A stretch of DNA of 64,000 bases from Otariodibacter oris. GTDB lineage: Bacteria > Pseudomonadota > Gammaproteobacteria > Enterobacterales > Pasteurellaceae. Of this stretch, positions 1-8,946 are shown piece after piece (position 1 is the first letter of the stretch; each line of letters opens with the position of its first letter). The notes under the pieces are model-generated. The model made no database searches. It was not told where the DNA came from and worked only from the letters and a program-made list of their open reading frames with translations. The DNA is taken from NCBI RefSeq assembly GCF_009684715.1, contig NZ_CP016604.1, forward strand, positions 1,627,262 to 1,691,261, given 5' to 3'. The position numbers and the translations under genes are program-made.

Positions 1-2
1 TC

Positions 3-305
3 AATACCGATGCTTCAGTCAAAAGATTAAAAGGTGAAACCCGTCCAATTAATGATCTTGATGCTAGAATGGCAGTGCTTGCAGGCTTAGCTTCTGTGGA
101 TTGGGTAGTGCCATTTGATGAAGATACGCCACAACGCCTAATTGGTGAAATTTTACCTGACTTATTAGTAAAAGGTGGTGACTACAAACCAGAAGAAATT
201 GCAGGTAGCCAAGAAGTTTGGGCAAATGGTGGTGATGTTAGAGTACTAAATTTTGAGAATGGCTGCTCGACTTCTAACGTTATCAAAAAAATTCAAGGGC
301 TATAA
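3..305 (+). CDS. hldE: HldE (RfaE) C-terminal end, partial
   Basis: This is the 3' end of a gene that begins before the window; the frame is open from base 3. The last 100 residues match the cytidylyl/adenylyltransferase domain of bifunctional HldE, with the characteristic stretches [27 protein letters not shown] and [12 protein letters not shown]. HldE phosphorylates D-glycero-D-manno-heptose 7-phosphate (N-terminal kinase domain, not in the window) and adenylylates heptose 1-phosphate, supplying ADP-heptose for the inner core of LPS/LOS in the cytoplasm. pyrR follows after 6 bases, so the two are probably cotranscribed. Identification is firm from the sequence; whether the kinase domain is intact cannot be seen. 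Confidence 0.95.
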   Translation, partial: NTDASVKRLKGETRPINDLDARMAVLAGLASVDWVVPFDEDTPQRLIGEILPDLLVKGGDYKPEEIAGSQEVWANGGDVRVLNFENGCSTSNVIKKIQGL

Positions 306-311
306 AATATA

Positions 312-848
312 ATGGAAAAAATCATCATTGATACTGAACAATTTCAACGTACGATTTCACGTATTTCTCACCAAATTATTGAGAAACATCATTCTCTTGA
401 CAATTTAGTTTTGGTTGGAGTCAAACGCCGTGGTGCTGAAATTGCAGAAATGCTACAAGCTCGTATTTTTGAGCTTGTACAAATTCAGCTACCTATTATG
501 TCATTAGATATTACGTTTTATCGTGATGATATTAATCCAACAACACCGACCACTGAGGATCCTATTTATTCAGGTATTGACAATCCAATCAATATTCAGG
601 ATAAAGAGATTATTCTCGTTGATGACGTATTATTTACAGGTAGAACCATAAGAGCTGCACTTGATGCTTTAGCTGACTTAGGAAGAGCAAAAAAAATTGA
701 ATTGGTTATCTTTATTGATAGAGGGCATAGAGAATTACCCATTCGAGCAGACTATGTTGGGAAAAACATCCCAACATCCCGTTCAGAAAGCATTCAAGTA
801 AGAACTTTACACTATGATGGAATTAATCAAGTCGCTTTAATTCAGTAA
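312..848 (+). CDS. pyrR: PyrR, pyr regulator / uracil phosphoribosyltransferase
   Basis: The 178-residue protein has the phosphoribosyltransferase fold of PyrR. The PRPP-binding loop VDDVLFTGRT lies at about residues 103-112, and the PyrR-typical VGVKRRGAEIA is at about 36-46 with LDITFYRDD at 65-73. In Gram-positive bacteria PyrR binds pyr mRNA and attenuates transcription, and it has weak UPRTase activity; its regulatory targets in Pasteurellaceae are less clear. No pyrimidine-biosynthesis gene and no PyrR-type attenuator is evident beside it. The dedicated uracil salvage enzyme upp is at about 9.9 kb. It starts 6 bases after hldE. Family assignment is secure; the regulatory role is inference. 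Confidence 0.93.
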   Translation: MEKIIIDTEQFQRTISRISHQIIEKHHSLDNLVLVGVKRRGAEIAEMLQARIFELVQIQLPIMSLDITFYRDDINPTTPTTEDPIYSGIDNPINIQDKEIILVDDVLFTGRTIRAALDALADLGRAKKIELVIFIDRGHRELPIRADYVGKNIPTSRSESIQVRTLHYDGINQVALIQ

Positions 849-930
849 TATAAAACAAGGTTGAACCTTTTGAAGAAATTATCTTCTAAATTGGGGAAAC
901 TGATTTTTAATTGTCCCATAAGGAATAAAA

Positions 931-1875
931 ATGAAATTAACCTTTGTAAAATTATTATTTACAACATTGATCGCTTACTTCTCATTATTTTCTATTGCAC
1001 AAGCAGAAGAAAGGGTTGTTGCTACCGTTGATGGCTACCCTATTATGCAAAGTGAAGTAGATAAAGCCCTTGGTAGACGCGCTAATACTGAGAAGAATCG
1101 TCAAATAGCACTGAATGATACTATTGATGATTTTCTAGTACAACGTGCTATTCAAGAGTCAGGTATTAAAGTAAATTATGCTTATGTGGATCAAATAATT
1201 GAAAATATTGCTATTGAGAATGGTATTACTTATGGTCAGTTACTTGATGCACTCGATTACCAAGGTATTACGTTGAATCAATACCGCCAACAATTAGCAC
1301 ACGATCTACTAATGCAAGGCGTTCGCCAACAAGCGATTGAAAGTAGTATTCAAGTTCAACCAGAAGATGTCCAACGTTTAGCTAAAGAAATGCAAGATAA
1401 CGCAAAAGCTTCAGGTACCTTAAAAACAGCAACAGGTACGCAGTATCATATTAGCCATATTTTAATTAAAACAAATCCTATACTGAATGATGCCCAAGCA
1501 AAAGCAAAATTAACAGCTATCGCTGATGATATTAATTCTGGGAAAACTACCTTTGAAAGTGCTGCAGAAAAAAATTCTTTAGATTATGTCTCCGCCGCTG
1601 ATGGTGGTGATTTAGGTTGGAACTTCTTAGAAGTTTATGATCCAACTTTTGCAAAAATCGCACAACAGACCAAAATTGGTGTACTATCTAAACCATTTAA
1701 ATCTGAGTTTGGATGGCATATTATGAAAGTAACCGATACTCGCCAAGCAGATAGAACTGAGGATGCTTATTTACAAAGAGCTTATGAGCAAATCATCAAT
1801 AGACAAGCACAAGCCGCTTCACAAAACTGGGTAAAAGCATTAAAAGATCGTGCTGATATCAAATATATTAAGTAA
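931..1875 (+). CDS. surA: SurA-type periplasmic chaperone / PPIase, short form
   Basis: This 314-residue protein begins with a signal peptide ending near residue 25 (SIAQAEE). A SurA N-terminal chaperone region covers about 25-165. One parvulin PPIase domain covers about 168-270, with ISHILIK, AADGGDLGW and FGWHIMKV, and a C-terminal helix follows. SurA escorts outer-membrane proteins across the periplasm to the BAM complex. E. coli SurA is about 428 residues with two parvulin domains; this one has a single domain, as I recall for Haemophilus SurA. AAGGAATAAAA precedes the ATG. It is followed by a terminator and then rsmA, resembling the enterobacterial surA-pdxA-rsmA order without lptD or pdxA. 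Confidence 0.88.
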   Translation: MKLTFVKLLFTTLIAYFSLFSIAQAEERVVATVDGYPIMQSEVDKALGRRANTEKNRQIALNDTIDDFLVQRAIQESGIKVNYAYVDQIIENIAIENGITYGQLLDALDYQGITLNQYRQQLAHDLLMQGVRQQAIESSIQVQPEDVQRLAKEMQDNAKASGTLKTATGTQYHISHILIKTNPILNDAQAKAKLTAIADDINSGKTTFESAAEKNSLDYVSAADGGDLGWNFLEVYDPTFAKIAQQTKIGVLSKPFKSEFGWHIMKVTDTRQADRTEDAYLQRAYEQIINRQAQAASQNWVKALKDRADIKYIK

Positions 1876-1890
1876 AATCTTCTCCATATA

Positions 1891-1918
1891 AAAGAACCTC
1901 GCATTTGCGGGGTTCTTT
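1891..1918 (+). terminator. Intrinsic terminator after surA
   Basis: An inverted repeat, AAAGAACCTCGCA / TGCGGGGTTCTTT, closes on a 2-base spacer and reads straight into a T-rich stretch. It lies 15 bases after the surA stop and before rsmA, so rsmA probably also has its own promoter. Confidence 0.75.
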
Positions 1919-1974
1919 CGTCTATATAAAATTTGTAAAATATTGCGGTAATCTGACCGCTTTTAGGAAATATA

Positions 1975-2844
1975 ATGAATTCAAATTCAAAAAAACATCT
2001 TGGCCATACTGCCCGAAAACGTTTTGGCCAAAACTTTTTACACGATCAAAATGTTATTCATGGCATTGTCTCTGCGATCAATCCACAACCAAATGAATTC
2101 TTATTAGAAATTGGACCTGGATTAGGTGCGTTAACCGAGCCTGTTGCCGATTTAGTTGAAAAGCTTACTGTTGTTGAATTAGATAGAGATCTTGCAGAAC
2201 GTTTACGTCATCATCCTTTCTTAAATCAAAAACTGACAGTCATTGAACAAGATGCGCTCAACTTTAATTTTAGGGAATATTTTGAAGGTTTAAACCTACC
2301 AGAAGGACAAGGCGTACGTGTTTTTGGGAACTTACCCTATAACATTTCTACGCCACTCATCTTCCATTTATTGAAATTTCATGATCTCGTGCAAGACATG
2401 CACTTCATGCTACAAAAAGAAGTGGTTAAACGATTATGTGCCGCACCGAATAGTAAAGCTTATGGTAGATTAACAATCATGGCACAATATTATTGCCAAG
2501 TGATTCCTGTTCTAGAAGTGCCACCAACAGCCTTTAAACCCGCTCCTAAGGTTGATTCAGCGGTAGTAAGATTAGTACCTTATACAGAATTGCCCCACCC
2601 TGCAAAAGACGTTTATTGGCTAAATAGAGTGGTCACACAAGCATTTAATCAGCGTAGAAAAACTCTACGCAATGCACTATCAACATTATTTACCTTAGAG
2701 CAATTAGCTGAATTGGGCGTGGATAATAATGATAGAGCTGAAAATTTAACACTAGCAGATTATGTCAGATTAGCAAACTGGTTATATGATCACCCGCCAG
2801 AGGATAACCAACCTTCTACCGATAATATAGATATAACCGAATAA
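1975..2844 (+). CDS. rsmA: 16S rRNA (A1518/A1519) dimethyltransferase RsmA/KsgA
   Basis: The 289-residue protein is RsmA (KsgA), which dimethylates two adjacent adenines in the 3'-terminal hairpin of 16S rRNA late in 30S assembly; its loss gives kasugamycin resistance. Visible motifs are [10 protein letters not shown] at about 13-22, the SAM-binding [10 protein letters not shown] at 45-54, the acidic VELD at 67-70, and the catalytic NLPY at 119-122. The C-terminal helical domain includes [12 protein letters not shown]. Length is close to E. coli RsmA (273) with a slightly longer tail. The ATG at 1975 gives the usual N-terminus. A competing out-of-frame ORF at 1905-2096 overlaps it and is not a gene. 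Confidence 0.96.
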   Translation: MNSNSKKHLGHTARKRFGQNFLHDQNVIHGIVSAINPQPNEFLLEIGPGLGALTEPVADLVEKLTVVELDRDLAERLRHHPFLNQKLTVIEQDALNFNFREYFEGLNLPEGQGVRVFGNLPYNISTPLIFHLLKFHDLVQDMHFMLQKEVVKRLCAAPNSKAYGRLTIMAQYYCQVIPVLEVPPTAFKPAPKVDSAVVRLVPYTELPHPAKDVYWLNRVVTQAFNQRRKTLRNALSTLFTLEQLAELGVDNNDRAENLTLADYVRLANWLYDHPPEDNQPSTDNIDITE

Positions 2845-2856
2845 ATTTAACACAAT

Positions 2857-2886
2857 AAAAAAGCAGGATACATATCCTGCTTTTTA
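2857..2886. terminator. Bidirectional terminator between rsmA and tktA
   Basis: A perfect hairpin, AAAAAGCAGGATA / TATCCTGCTTTTT, has A-rich and T-rich flanks on both sides and sits between the convergent stops of rsmA and tktA. It can terminate both transcripts. Confidence 0.85.
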
Positions 2887-2903
2887 TTTAACTTAAAAGC
2901 CAA

Positions 2904-4901
2904 TTAAAGAATTTCTTTTGCTTTCGCAACCACATTCTCTACAGTAAAGCCAAATAGTTTAAATAATTCACCAGCTGGTGCAGATTCACCGAATCTATTC
3001 ATACCCACAATGCGACCATTTAAGCCTACATATTTGTACCAGAAGTCTTCAATACCAGCTTCAATTGCAACACGTTTAGTCACAGAACTTGGTAATACAG
3101 ACTCACGGTAAGCTTCATCTTGTGCATCAAATACATTGGTACTTGGCATAGAAACGACACGTACTTTACGACCTTCAGCTGTTAATGCTTCTGCTGCTTT
3201 TACTGCTAATTCAACTTCAGAACCTGTCGCAATAAAGATTAATTCAGGTGTGCCTTCGCTATCTTTTAAGATATAACCACCACGATATACGTTAGCTAAT
3301 TGCTCAGGCGTACGATCCATTTGTTCTAAGTTTTGACGAGTGAAGATTAATGCACTTGGACCATTTTTCTTCTCAACTGCATATTTCCATGCAATTGCAG
3401 ATTCAACTTGGTCACATGGTCTCCATGTATCTAAGTTAGGAATTAGACGTAATGCAGTTGTTTGTTCTACTGGTTGGTGGGTTGGACCATCTTCGCCTAA
3501 GCCGATTGAATCATGGGTATAAACAAAGAGTACACGTTGTTTCATTAATGCTGCCATACGCACTGCGTTGTGGGCATATTCCATAAACATTAAGAATGTT
3601 GCTCCGTAAGGGATAAATCCACCGTGTAATGCGATACCATTCATCATTGCAGACATACCAAACTCACGTACACCGTAGTTTACATAGTTACCATCAACAT
3701 TCACATCTGCACGAATTGGTTTAGAACCAGACCATAAAGTTAAGTTAGAACTTGCTAAGTCTGCTGAACCACCTAAGAATTCAGGTAAGATATGTGCATA
3801 AGCTTCAATCGCATTTTGTGATGCTTTACGGCTTGCAATAGAAGCTGGATTTGCTTGTAATTTTTCAACAAATGCTTGAGATTCAGCCGCCCAATTTGCC
3901 GGTAATTCACCAGAAATACGACGTTTAAATTCTGCTGCAAGTTCTGGATATGCTTTTTCATAGGCTGCAAATTTTTCATCCCATGCTTTTTCAGCAACAT
4001 TACCTTTTTCTTTTGTATCCCATTCTGCATAAATCTCTGCTGGAATTTCAAATGGTGCGTAATCCCAATTTAATGCTTTACGTGTTAATGCGATTTCTTC
4101 ATCACCTAAAGGTGCGCCATGGCTATCATGTGAATTAGATTTATTTGGTGAACCAAAGCCGATAATCGTTTTACAAATGATTAATGTTGGACGATCTTTT
4201 TCTGCTTGTGCATTTTCAATCGCAATTTTGATTTGCTCAGCATCGTGTCCGTCAACATTACGGATTACTTGCCAGCCATAAGCTTCAAAACGCATTGCAG
4301 TATCATCAGCAAACCAACCATCAACATGACCATCAATCGAAATATTATTATCGTCATAGAAAGCAATAAGTTTGCCTAAGCCTAATGTTCCCGCTAATGA
4401 GCCTGCCTCATGAGAAATACCTTCCATTAAACAGCCATCACCTAAAAAGGCATAAGTATAGTGATCAACGATATTGTGTCCTTCGCGGTTGAATTGGCCT
4501 GCTAATGTTTTTTCTGCAATCGCCATACCAACGGCGTTAGTAATACCTTGTCCTAAAGGACCTGTTGTTGTTTCAACGCCTGGTGCATAGCCATATTCTG
4601 GGTGGCCTGGGGTTTTTGAATGTAATTGACGGAATTGTTTTAAATCTTCAATTGAAAGGTCATAACCCGTTAAGTGTAATAAGCTATAAATTAACATTGA
4701 GCCATGACCGTTTGATAATACAAAACGATCTCTGTTTGCCCATGATGGGTTTTGTGGATTATGAGAAAGGAAATCACGCCATAATACTTCAGCAATATCG
4801 GCCATACCCATAGGCGCACCAGGGTGACCCGATTTAGCTTTTTGCACTGCATCCATACTTAAAAAACGGATTGCATTCGCTAATACTCTACGTTCTGTCA
4901 T
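2904..4901 (-). CDS. tktA: Transketolase
   Basis: The 665-residue product is a full-length transketolase of the non-oxidative pentose phosphate pathway. It transfers two-carbon ketol units between sugar phosphates using thiamine diphosphate and Mg2+ in the cytoplasm. The ThDP region has [17 protein letters not shown] near the N-terminus, then [18 protein letters not shown] and the GDG-N motif (GDGCLMEG...NNISIDG). The pyrimidine-domain catalytic Glu lies in the [18 protein letters not shown] region, and the substrate-binding Asp/His region in [18 protein letters not shown]. It is a single-gene unit ending at a shared terminator. It is separated from divergent rpmE by 258 bases that must hold both promoters. 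Confidence 0.97.
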   Translation of the reverse strand: MTERRVLANAIRFLSMDAVQKAKSGHPGAPMGMADIAEVLWRDFLSHNPQNPSWANRDRFVLSNGHGSMLIYSLLHLTGYDLSIEDLKQFRQLHSKTPGHPEYGYAPGVETTTGPLGQGITNAVGMAIAEKTLAGQFNREGHNIVDHYTYAFLGDGCLMEGISHEAGSLAGTLGLGKLIAFYDDNNISIDGHVDGWFADDTAMRFEAYGWQVIRNVDGHDAEQIKIAIENAQAEKDRPTLIICKTIIGFGSPNKSNSHDSHGAPLGDEEIALTRKALNWDYAPFEIPAEIYAEWDTKEKGNVAEKAWDEKFAAYEKAYPELAAEFKRRISGELPANWAAESQAFVEKLQANPASIASRKASQNAIEAYAHILPEFLGGSADLASSNLTLWSGSKPIRADVNVDGNYVNYGVREFGMSAMMNGIALHGGFIPYGATFLMFMEYAHNAVRMAALMKQRVLFVYTHDSIGLGEDGPTHQPVEQTTALRLIPNLDTWRPCDQVESAIAWKYAVEKKNGPSALIFTRQNLEQMDRTPEQLANVYRGGYILKDSEGTPELIFIATGSEVELAVKAAEALTAEGRKVRVVSMPSTNVFDAQDEAYRESVLPSSVTKRVAIEAGIEDFWYKYVGLNGRIVGMNRFGESAPAGELFKLFGFTVENVVAKAKEIL

Positions 4902-5159
4902 TTTAACTCCTTAATTAGTAAATGAGCATATAAAATCGCTTTATTCTACACTATTTTTAATTAGTGACCTATTTCCTATTTAGAAAAAGAGTTTCTTTTA
5001 AATCAAAAGAACTTGATTCTTGAGTTGCTTATAAATTTGGAGTAAAATTACAGGCTCGTGCCAAGAATAACTAGTTTTTGGCTTTTTTAATTACATATGG
5101 TATTAGACAGCTAGGTTGTATGCTCTGATGGCGATATGGCTTCTTTGAGGTTTTCTATT
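4902..5159. promoter_or_regulatory. Divergent tktA/rpmE intergenic region with rpmE promoter and leader
   Basis: On the plus strand a good sigma70-type promoter is visible: TTGAGT at 5020-5025, a 17-base spacer, and TAAAAT at 5043-5048. Transcription would start near 5055, giving an rpmE leader of about 105 nt. The leader opens with a hairpin at 5060-5082 (GCCAAGAA / TTTTTGGC, one G-U pair) followed by TTTTTT. This could be an early pause or terminator, or part of a ribosomal-protein leader RNA. No clear tktA promoter can be singled out on the minus strand. Confidence 0.5.
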
Positions 5160-5375
5160 ATGAAACAAGGTATTCATCCAAACTATGTAGAAGTTACAGC
5201 AACATGTTCTTGCGGTAACGTGATTAAAACTCGCTCAACTGTGGCGAAAGATTTGAATTTAGATGTGTGTGGTAATTGCCACCCATTCTACACTGGTAAA
5301 CAACGTGTTGTTGATACTGGTGGCCGTGTTGAACGCTTTAACAAACGCTTCAGCATTCCAAGTAAGAAACATTAA
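5160..5375 (+). CDS. rpmE: 50S ribosomal protein L31 (zinc-binding type)
   Basis: The 71-residue protein is L31 of the large ribosomal subunit, located at the bridge between subunits. It is the zinc-containing (C+) form: Cys16, Cys18, Cys37 and Cys40 form the zinc site (CSCG and CGNC). The start is the ATG at 5160, preceded by TTGAGG. An in-frame upstream ATG at 5136 would add eight residues not found in L31 and is rejected. A terminator follows directly. In E. coli L31 regulates its own mRNA through the leader; the long structured leader here is compatible with that, but this is inference. Confidence 0.96.
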   Translation: MKQGIHPNYVEVTATCSCGNVIKTRSTVAKDLNLDVCGNCHPFYTGKQRVVDTGGRVERFNKRFSIPSKKH

Positions 5376-5387
5376 TATATTAATGAC

Positions 5388-5415
5388 AAACCCCACGTAT
5401 TGTGGGGTTTTGTTT
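5388..5415 (+). terminator. rpmE terminator
   Basis: AAACCCCAC / GTGGGGTTT form a GC-rich stem with a 5-base loop followed by TTGTTT, 12 bases after the rpmE stop. It separates the ribosomal gene from the glycosyltransferase cluster, whose first start codon is only 17 bases further on. That leaves little room for a promoter of its own. Confidence 0.85.
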
Positions 5416-5431
5416 AATATGGTTACAAGAT

Positions 5432-6205
5432 ATGAATAATAATGCAACACCTGTTTTTGTTATAAATCTAGAAAAATCCATAGACAGAAAACAATTCATT
5501 ACCGAACAATTCAATAATCTTAATGCACATGTCTCCCATATAATAAATTATCAATTCTTTCCTGCGATTAATGGAAAAGAAAATCCTGATTTTTATCTTT
5601 TTGAAAAATACAATCAAGAAAAACGATTAAAACGTAAAGGCCATACAATGAATCTTTCACAACTAGGTTGTTGGGCAAGCCATTATTTATTGTGGGAAAA
5701 ATGTATGGAGCTAAATCAAGGGATAATTGTTCTGGAAGATGATGCAATTATTCATAATAATTTTTTAGATGTTTACCAATTTTGTTCTTCTCCAGAAAAC
5801 ACGTTTGAGTTTTTTTGGCTAAGCCCTCCAGCACCAAGAAAAAGAGGACAAAAAGGAAAAATACTCCATAATATCGATAATACAAAAAATAGTGTTTCTC
5901 GATTCTACGATGCTTGGGAAAATGCAACAGGATATTTCATCACACCACAAGCAGCAAAAAAACTCATAAACTATAGCCAAGAATGGATTTATGATGTCGA
6001 TATAACAATGGATAGATATTGGGAAAATAAGATAGATTATTTAGCAGTAGAGCCCTCTTGTATAGAGCCTGATTTTTCTAAAGAAAGTAATATTCCTGTT
6101 CAAAAAAAATTGGGAAAGACAAGAACATTAAAAACAAAATTAAATCATGAGTATTTTAATTTAATTGATAGAATTAAGAAAATTATATATAACATTAGTA
6201 AATAA
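5432..6205 (+). CDS. Glycosyltransferase family 25 (LOS biosynthesis), first copy
   Basis: The 257-residue protein is a family GT25 glycosyltransferase, the group that includes Haemophilus/Neisseria LOS galactosyltransferases such as LpsA, Lex2B and LgtB/LgtE. The family start FVINLEKSIDR is at about 9-19, LGCWASHYLLWEKC at 78-91, and the acidic VLEDDA motif at 100-105. A basic C-terminal tail (about 215-257) is likely to touch the membrane. The start ATG at 5432 follows ACAAGAT; an upstream in-frame ATG at 5402 lies inside the rpmE terminator and is rejected. Sugar and linkage cannot be told from sequence. It is the first of four AT-rich glycosyltransferase genes. No tetranucleotide repeat of the kind that phase-varies lex2 is present. 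Confidence 0.88.
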   Translation: MNNNATPVFVINLEKSIDRKQFITEQFNNLNAHVSHIINYQFFPAINGKENPDFYLFEKYNQEKRLKRKGHTMNLSQLGCWASHYLLWEKCMELNQGIIVLEDDAIIHNNFLDVYQFCSSPENTFEFFWLSPPAPRKRGQKGKILHNIDNTKNSVSRFYDAWENATGYFITPQAAKKLINYSQEWIYDVDITMDRYWENKIDYLAVEPSCIEPDFSKESNIPVQKKLGKTRTLKTKLNHEYFNLIDRIKKIIYNISK

Positions 6206-6216
6206 CTTGGATATTT

Positions 6217-7032
6217 ATGATAAATAATTATGTAATTAGTCTAGAATCAGCTACTGAAAGACGAGAACATATCAAAAAAGAATTTGAAGAAAAAAATATT
6301 TCGTTTGAATTTTTTGACGCAATTTCTCCTACAGTTGAATTAATTAATATATATTTACCTAACATTAATAAATCTACTCTTACTAAAGGTGAAAAGGGAT
6401 GCTTACTAAGTCATTTTCTTCTCTGGAAAAAATGTATAGAGAATAATTTTGATTATATTGCTATTTTTGAAGATGATGTAATTCTTAGTGAGGATGCAAA
6501 TAAATTTTTATCTCAAATAGATTGGCTAAATGAAAGGTTTAATACTCAAGATAATATTATTATTAAATTAGAAACTTTTTTACAACCTGTTAAAGTTTCA
6601 GAAAGCAATATAACTAGCTATTATAATAAAAACTTCCTAAATTTAGAAACAATACATTTTGGTACAGCTGGATACATCATAACATATCAAGTAGCAAAAT
6701 ACCTAGTTAATATACTATCATCAATGAAAGATAATGAGTTCAAACCAGCAGATTGGATTATCTTTGAGCAAATGCATATAAATTCTAAGAATAAAATTTA
6801 TCAAGTTTCTCCTGCAATTTGTGTTCAAGAACAACAAATAAATAGAGAAAATAGTAAATTATCTAGCCAATTAGAAAAAGAAAGAAAATTAAACATAAAA
6901 TATACTAAAAAAACCATTATAGAAAAAGTAATATACAAATTACACAAACCAATAAGGATTATTAAAAAGATAAATCACCTAAAAGATAAAGTTAAAATTC
7001 CATTTTATTATAAAGGTAAAAAGTATGATTAA
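6217..7032 (+). CDS. Glycosyltransferase family 25 (LOS biosynthesis), second copy
   Basis: The 271-residue protein is a second GT25 enzyme, diverged from its neighbour but with the same landmarks: YVISLESATERREHI at about 5-19, GEKGCLLSHFLLWKKC at 58-73, IFEDDVIL at 83-90, and the late HFGTAGYIITYQVAKYL. A Lys-rich C-terminal tail follows. It starts 11 bases after the first copy and overlaps the next gene by 8 bases, so the cluster is one transcription unit. Two GT25 genes side by side suggest either sequential additions to an LOS branch or an old duplication. Donor and acceptor are unknown. Base composition is much more AT-rich than in the flanking core genes. Confidence 0.88.
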   Translation: MINNYVISLESATERREHIKKEFEEKNISFEFFDAISPTVELINIYLPNINKSTLTKGEKGCLLSHFLLWKKCIENNFDYIAIFEDDVILSEDANKFLSQIDWLNERFNTQDNIIIKLETFLQPVKVSESNITSYYNKNFLNLETIHFGTAGYIITYQVAKYLVNILSSMKDNEFKPADWIIFEQMHINSKNKIYQVSPAICVQEQQINRENSKLSSQLEKERKLNIKYTKKTIIEKVIYKLHKPIRIIKKINHLKDKVKIPFYYKGKKYD

Positions 7033-8050
7033 TAGTATTGAAAATAGAAAAATACCTTTAGTTTCTGTTTTAATTGCTGCATATAATGTAGAAAAATATA
7101 TAGAATCAGCAGTTAATGCCGTATCTAATCAAACGTATAAAAATATAGAAATCATTATTGTAAATGATGGTTCAACAGATAATACAGGTAATTTACTCAA
7201 TACATTAGCACAAAAAGATAATCGTATAAAAATTATAAATAATCATACTAATCTTGGTTTTGTTGCTTCATTAAATAAAGGTATTAAAGAAGTTAATGGA
7301 GTATATATAGCAAGAACAGATGCTGATGATATAGCTAAACCACATTGGATAGAAACTATTGTTAATTATATGGAAAAAAATTTAGACATTATGGCAATGG
7401 GATCTTACCTAACTATATTATCAGAAGATCATAATGGTAGTATATTATCTAAAGTTTTTAAAAATGGTGAATTGTGGAAGAATCCATTAAATCATGAAGA
7501 TATTGTTCAAGCTATGCTATTTTATAATCCTATGCATAATAATACAATGATCATGAAAAGATCTATATTTACAGAATATGGATTGACTTTTGATCATAAT
7601 TATAAACATGCTGAGGATTATAAGTTCTGGTTAGATGTGAGCAGAATTGGAAAATTAGCTAATTATCCTGAATCATTGGTATATTATCGATTTCATGGAA
7701 ATCAAACATCATCATTACACAATGAAAAGCAAATACATATAGCAAATCAGATTAGAAGAATAGCTATTAATTATTATTTTAATGATATAAATTTAGATTT
7801 CAAACTGGAAGAAAATTTCTCTTTTGAATACGCTCAAAAATTACACAAAAAAATGACATCATTAAATATAATAAATAAAAATATAAATAAACAAATTATA
7901 TTTGATATATACTTATCTTTTAAAAATTATAAACCCATAGATGTAATTAGATTTTATAGAAATAATCTTTATAAAACATTTAGCTTTAAACAAAACCGAA
8001 AAATAATTAAAAAATTATTTAACATAAACAAATATAATAAAATCGGATAA
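7025..8050 (+). CDS. Glycosyltransferase family 2
   Basis: The 341-residue protein has a GT-A fold family 2 catalytic domain in its N-terminal half: PLVSVLIAAYNVEKYI at about 11-26, IVNDGSTD at 45-52, and the metal/nucleotide-binding DADD at 99-102. The later HAEDYKFWLDVSRIG is a typical GT2 acceptor-site ED motif. The C-terminal 100 residues are basic and poor in recognisable features. It resembles the LOS GT2 enzymes of Haemophilus and Actinobacillus, which add hexose or HexNAc residues. The start ATG lies inside the end of the preceding gene, indicating translational coupling. Specificity is not predictable. Confidence 0.87.
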   Translation: MINSIENRKIPLVSVLIAAYNVEKYIESAVNAVSNQTYKNIEIIIVNDGSTDNTGNLLNTLAQKDNRIKIINNHTNLGFVASLNKGIKEVNGVYIARTDADDIAKPHWIETIVNYMEKNLDIMAMGSYLTILSEDHNGSILSKVFKNGELWKNPLNHEDIVQAMLFYNPMHNNTMIMKRSIFTEYGLTFDHNYKHAEDYKFWLDVSRIGKLANYPESLVYYRFHGNQTSSLHNEKQIHIANQIRRIAINYYFNDINLDFKLEENFSFEYAQKLHKKMTSLNIINKNINKQIIFDIYLSFKNYKPIDVIRFYRNNLYKTFSFKQNRKIIKKLFNINKYNKIG

Positions 8051-8054
8051 TAGT

Positions 8055-8936
8055 ATGAATATATTATTTTCATCAGATAATAATTATGCAAAATTTTTAT
8101 TAGTTACAATAAAAAGCATAATAAATAAAAACAATCACAAGATAAACTTTTATATATTTGATTTTGGAATAGATAAAAAGAATAAAGAAAAAATAAAAAA
8201 ATTGGAAAATAGCAATTATAAAATAAATTTCATCCCTATAAAAAAAAGTGATTTTAATGATTTTCCTAAAACAATTGAATATATATCATTAGCAACTTAT
8301 GCAAGATTATATTCCACAAAATATTTACCACCTGATATAGATAAAATTCTTTATTTAGATATAGATATCATAGTTTTAGGAGACTTAATGCCTTTATGGA
8401 AGACAGATATTAATGAATTCCATATTGCAGCATGTATTGATTCTTTTATAGAATATAAAACAAACAATTATAAAAAACTAATTGGATTAACTGAAAAAGA
8501 TTACTACTTTAATGCTGGAGTGTTACTGATAAATCTAAAAAAATGGAGAACAGAAGATATATCCCAGCAATCCATAAATTGGTTAAAAAAATATAAAAAC
8601 ATCATAAAATATCAGGATCAAGATATACTCAATGGAATATTTATGGAGAAAGTTTATTATCTAGATTGTCGATTTAATTCTATGCCAACCTTACTTTCAA
8701 GAATTAAAAATAATAAAAATCTACACCCTCTAGAGAAAAATACTATGCCGATAGTAATTTCTCATTTTTGTGGACCAATAAAACAATGGGATAAGAATAG
8801 CACTCAGATACACTCAGAGATTTATGAAAAAATAGCTAAATCTCTTGATATACAATTTGAGAAAAAAAATATTTTTATTAAATTAAAGATTTTCATAAAA
8901 AAAATCAAATATAAGTTCAAATACGGAATTTACTAA
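8055..8936 (+). CDS. Glycosyltransferase family 8 (LgtC/RfaJ-like)
   Basis: The 293-residue protein is a retaining family GT8 enzyme. TYARLYSTKYLPPDIDKILYL leads into the Mn2+-binding DxD (LDIDIIVLGD, DID at about 102-104). YYFNAGVLLINLKKWR follows, and HFCGPIKQWD occurs near the end, where the family places a UDP-sugar His. Relatives include LgtC (alpha-1,4-galactosyltransferase) and RfaI/RfaJ of LPS. The C-terminus is Lys-rich and amphipathic, as in LgtC membrane anchors. It is the most AT-rich gene in the window, with several runs of 7-8 A that might permit slippage, though none stands out. It lies 4 bases behind the GT2 gene. Confidence 0.88.
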   Translation: MNILFSSDNNYAKFLLVTIKSIINKNNHKINFYIFDFGIDKKNKEKIKKLENSNYKINFIPIKKSDFNDFPKTIEYISLATYARLYSTKYLPPDIDKILYLDIDIIVLGDLMPLWKTDINEFHIAACIDSFIEYKTNNYKKLIGLTEKDYYFNAGVLLINLKKWRTEDISQQSINWLKKYKNIIKYQDQDILNGIFMEKVYYLDCRFNSMPTLLSRIKNNKNLHPLEKNTMPIVISHFCGPIKQWDKNSTQIHSEIYEKIAKSLDIQFEKKNIFIKLKIFIKKIKYKFKYGIY

Positions 8937-8946
8937 AATTTAGATT

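Noticed and set aside
1905-2096. 63-codon ORF between surA and rsmA
   Set aside because: It overlaps the rsmA start in another frame and begins in the surA terminator.
5432-8936. Phase-variation repeats in the glycosyltransferase genes
   Set aside because: No tetranucleotide tandem repeat or long homopolymer at a start codon was found; A-runs of up to 8 are expected in such AT-rich DNA.
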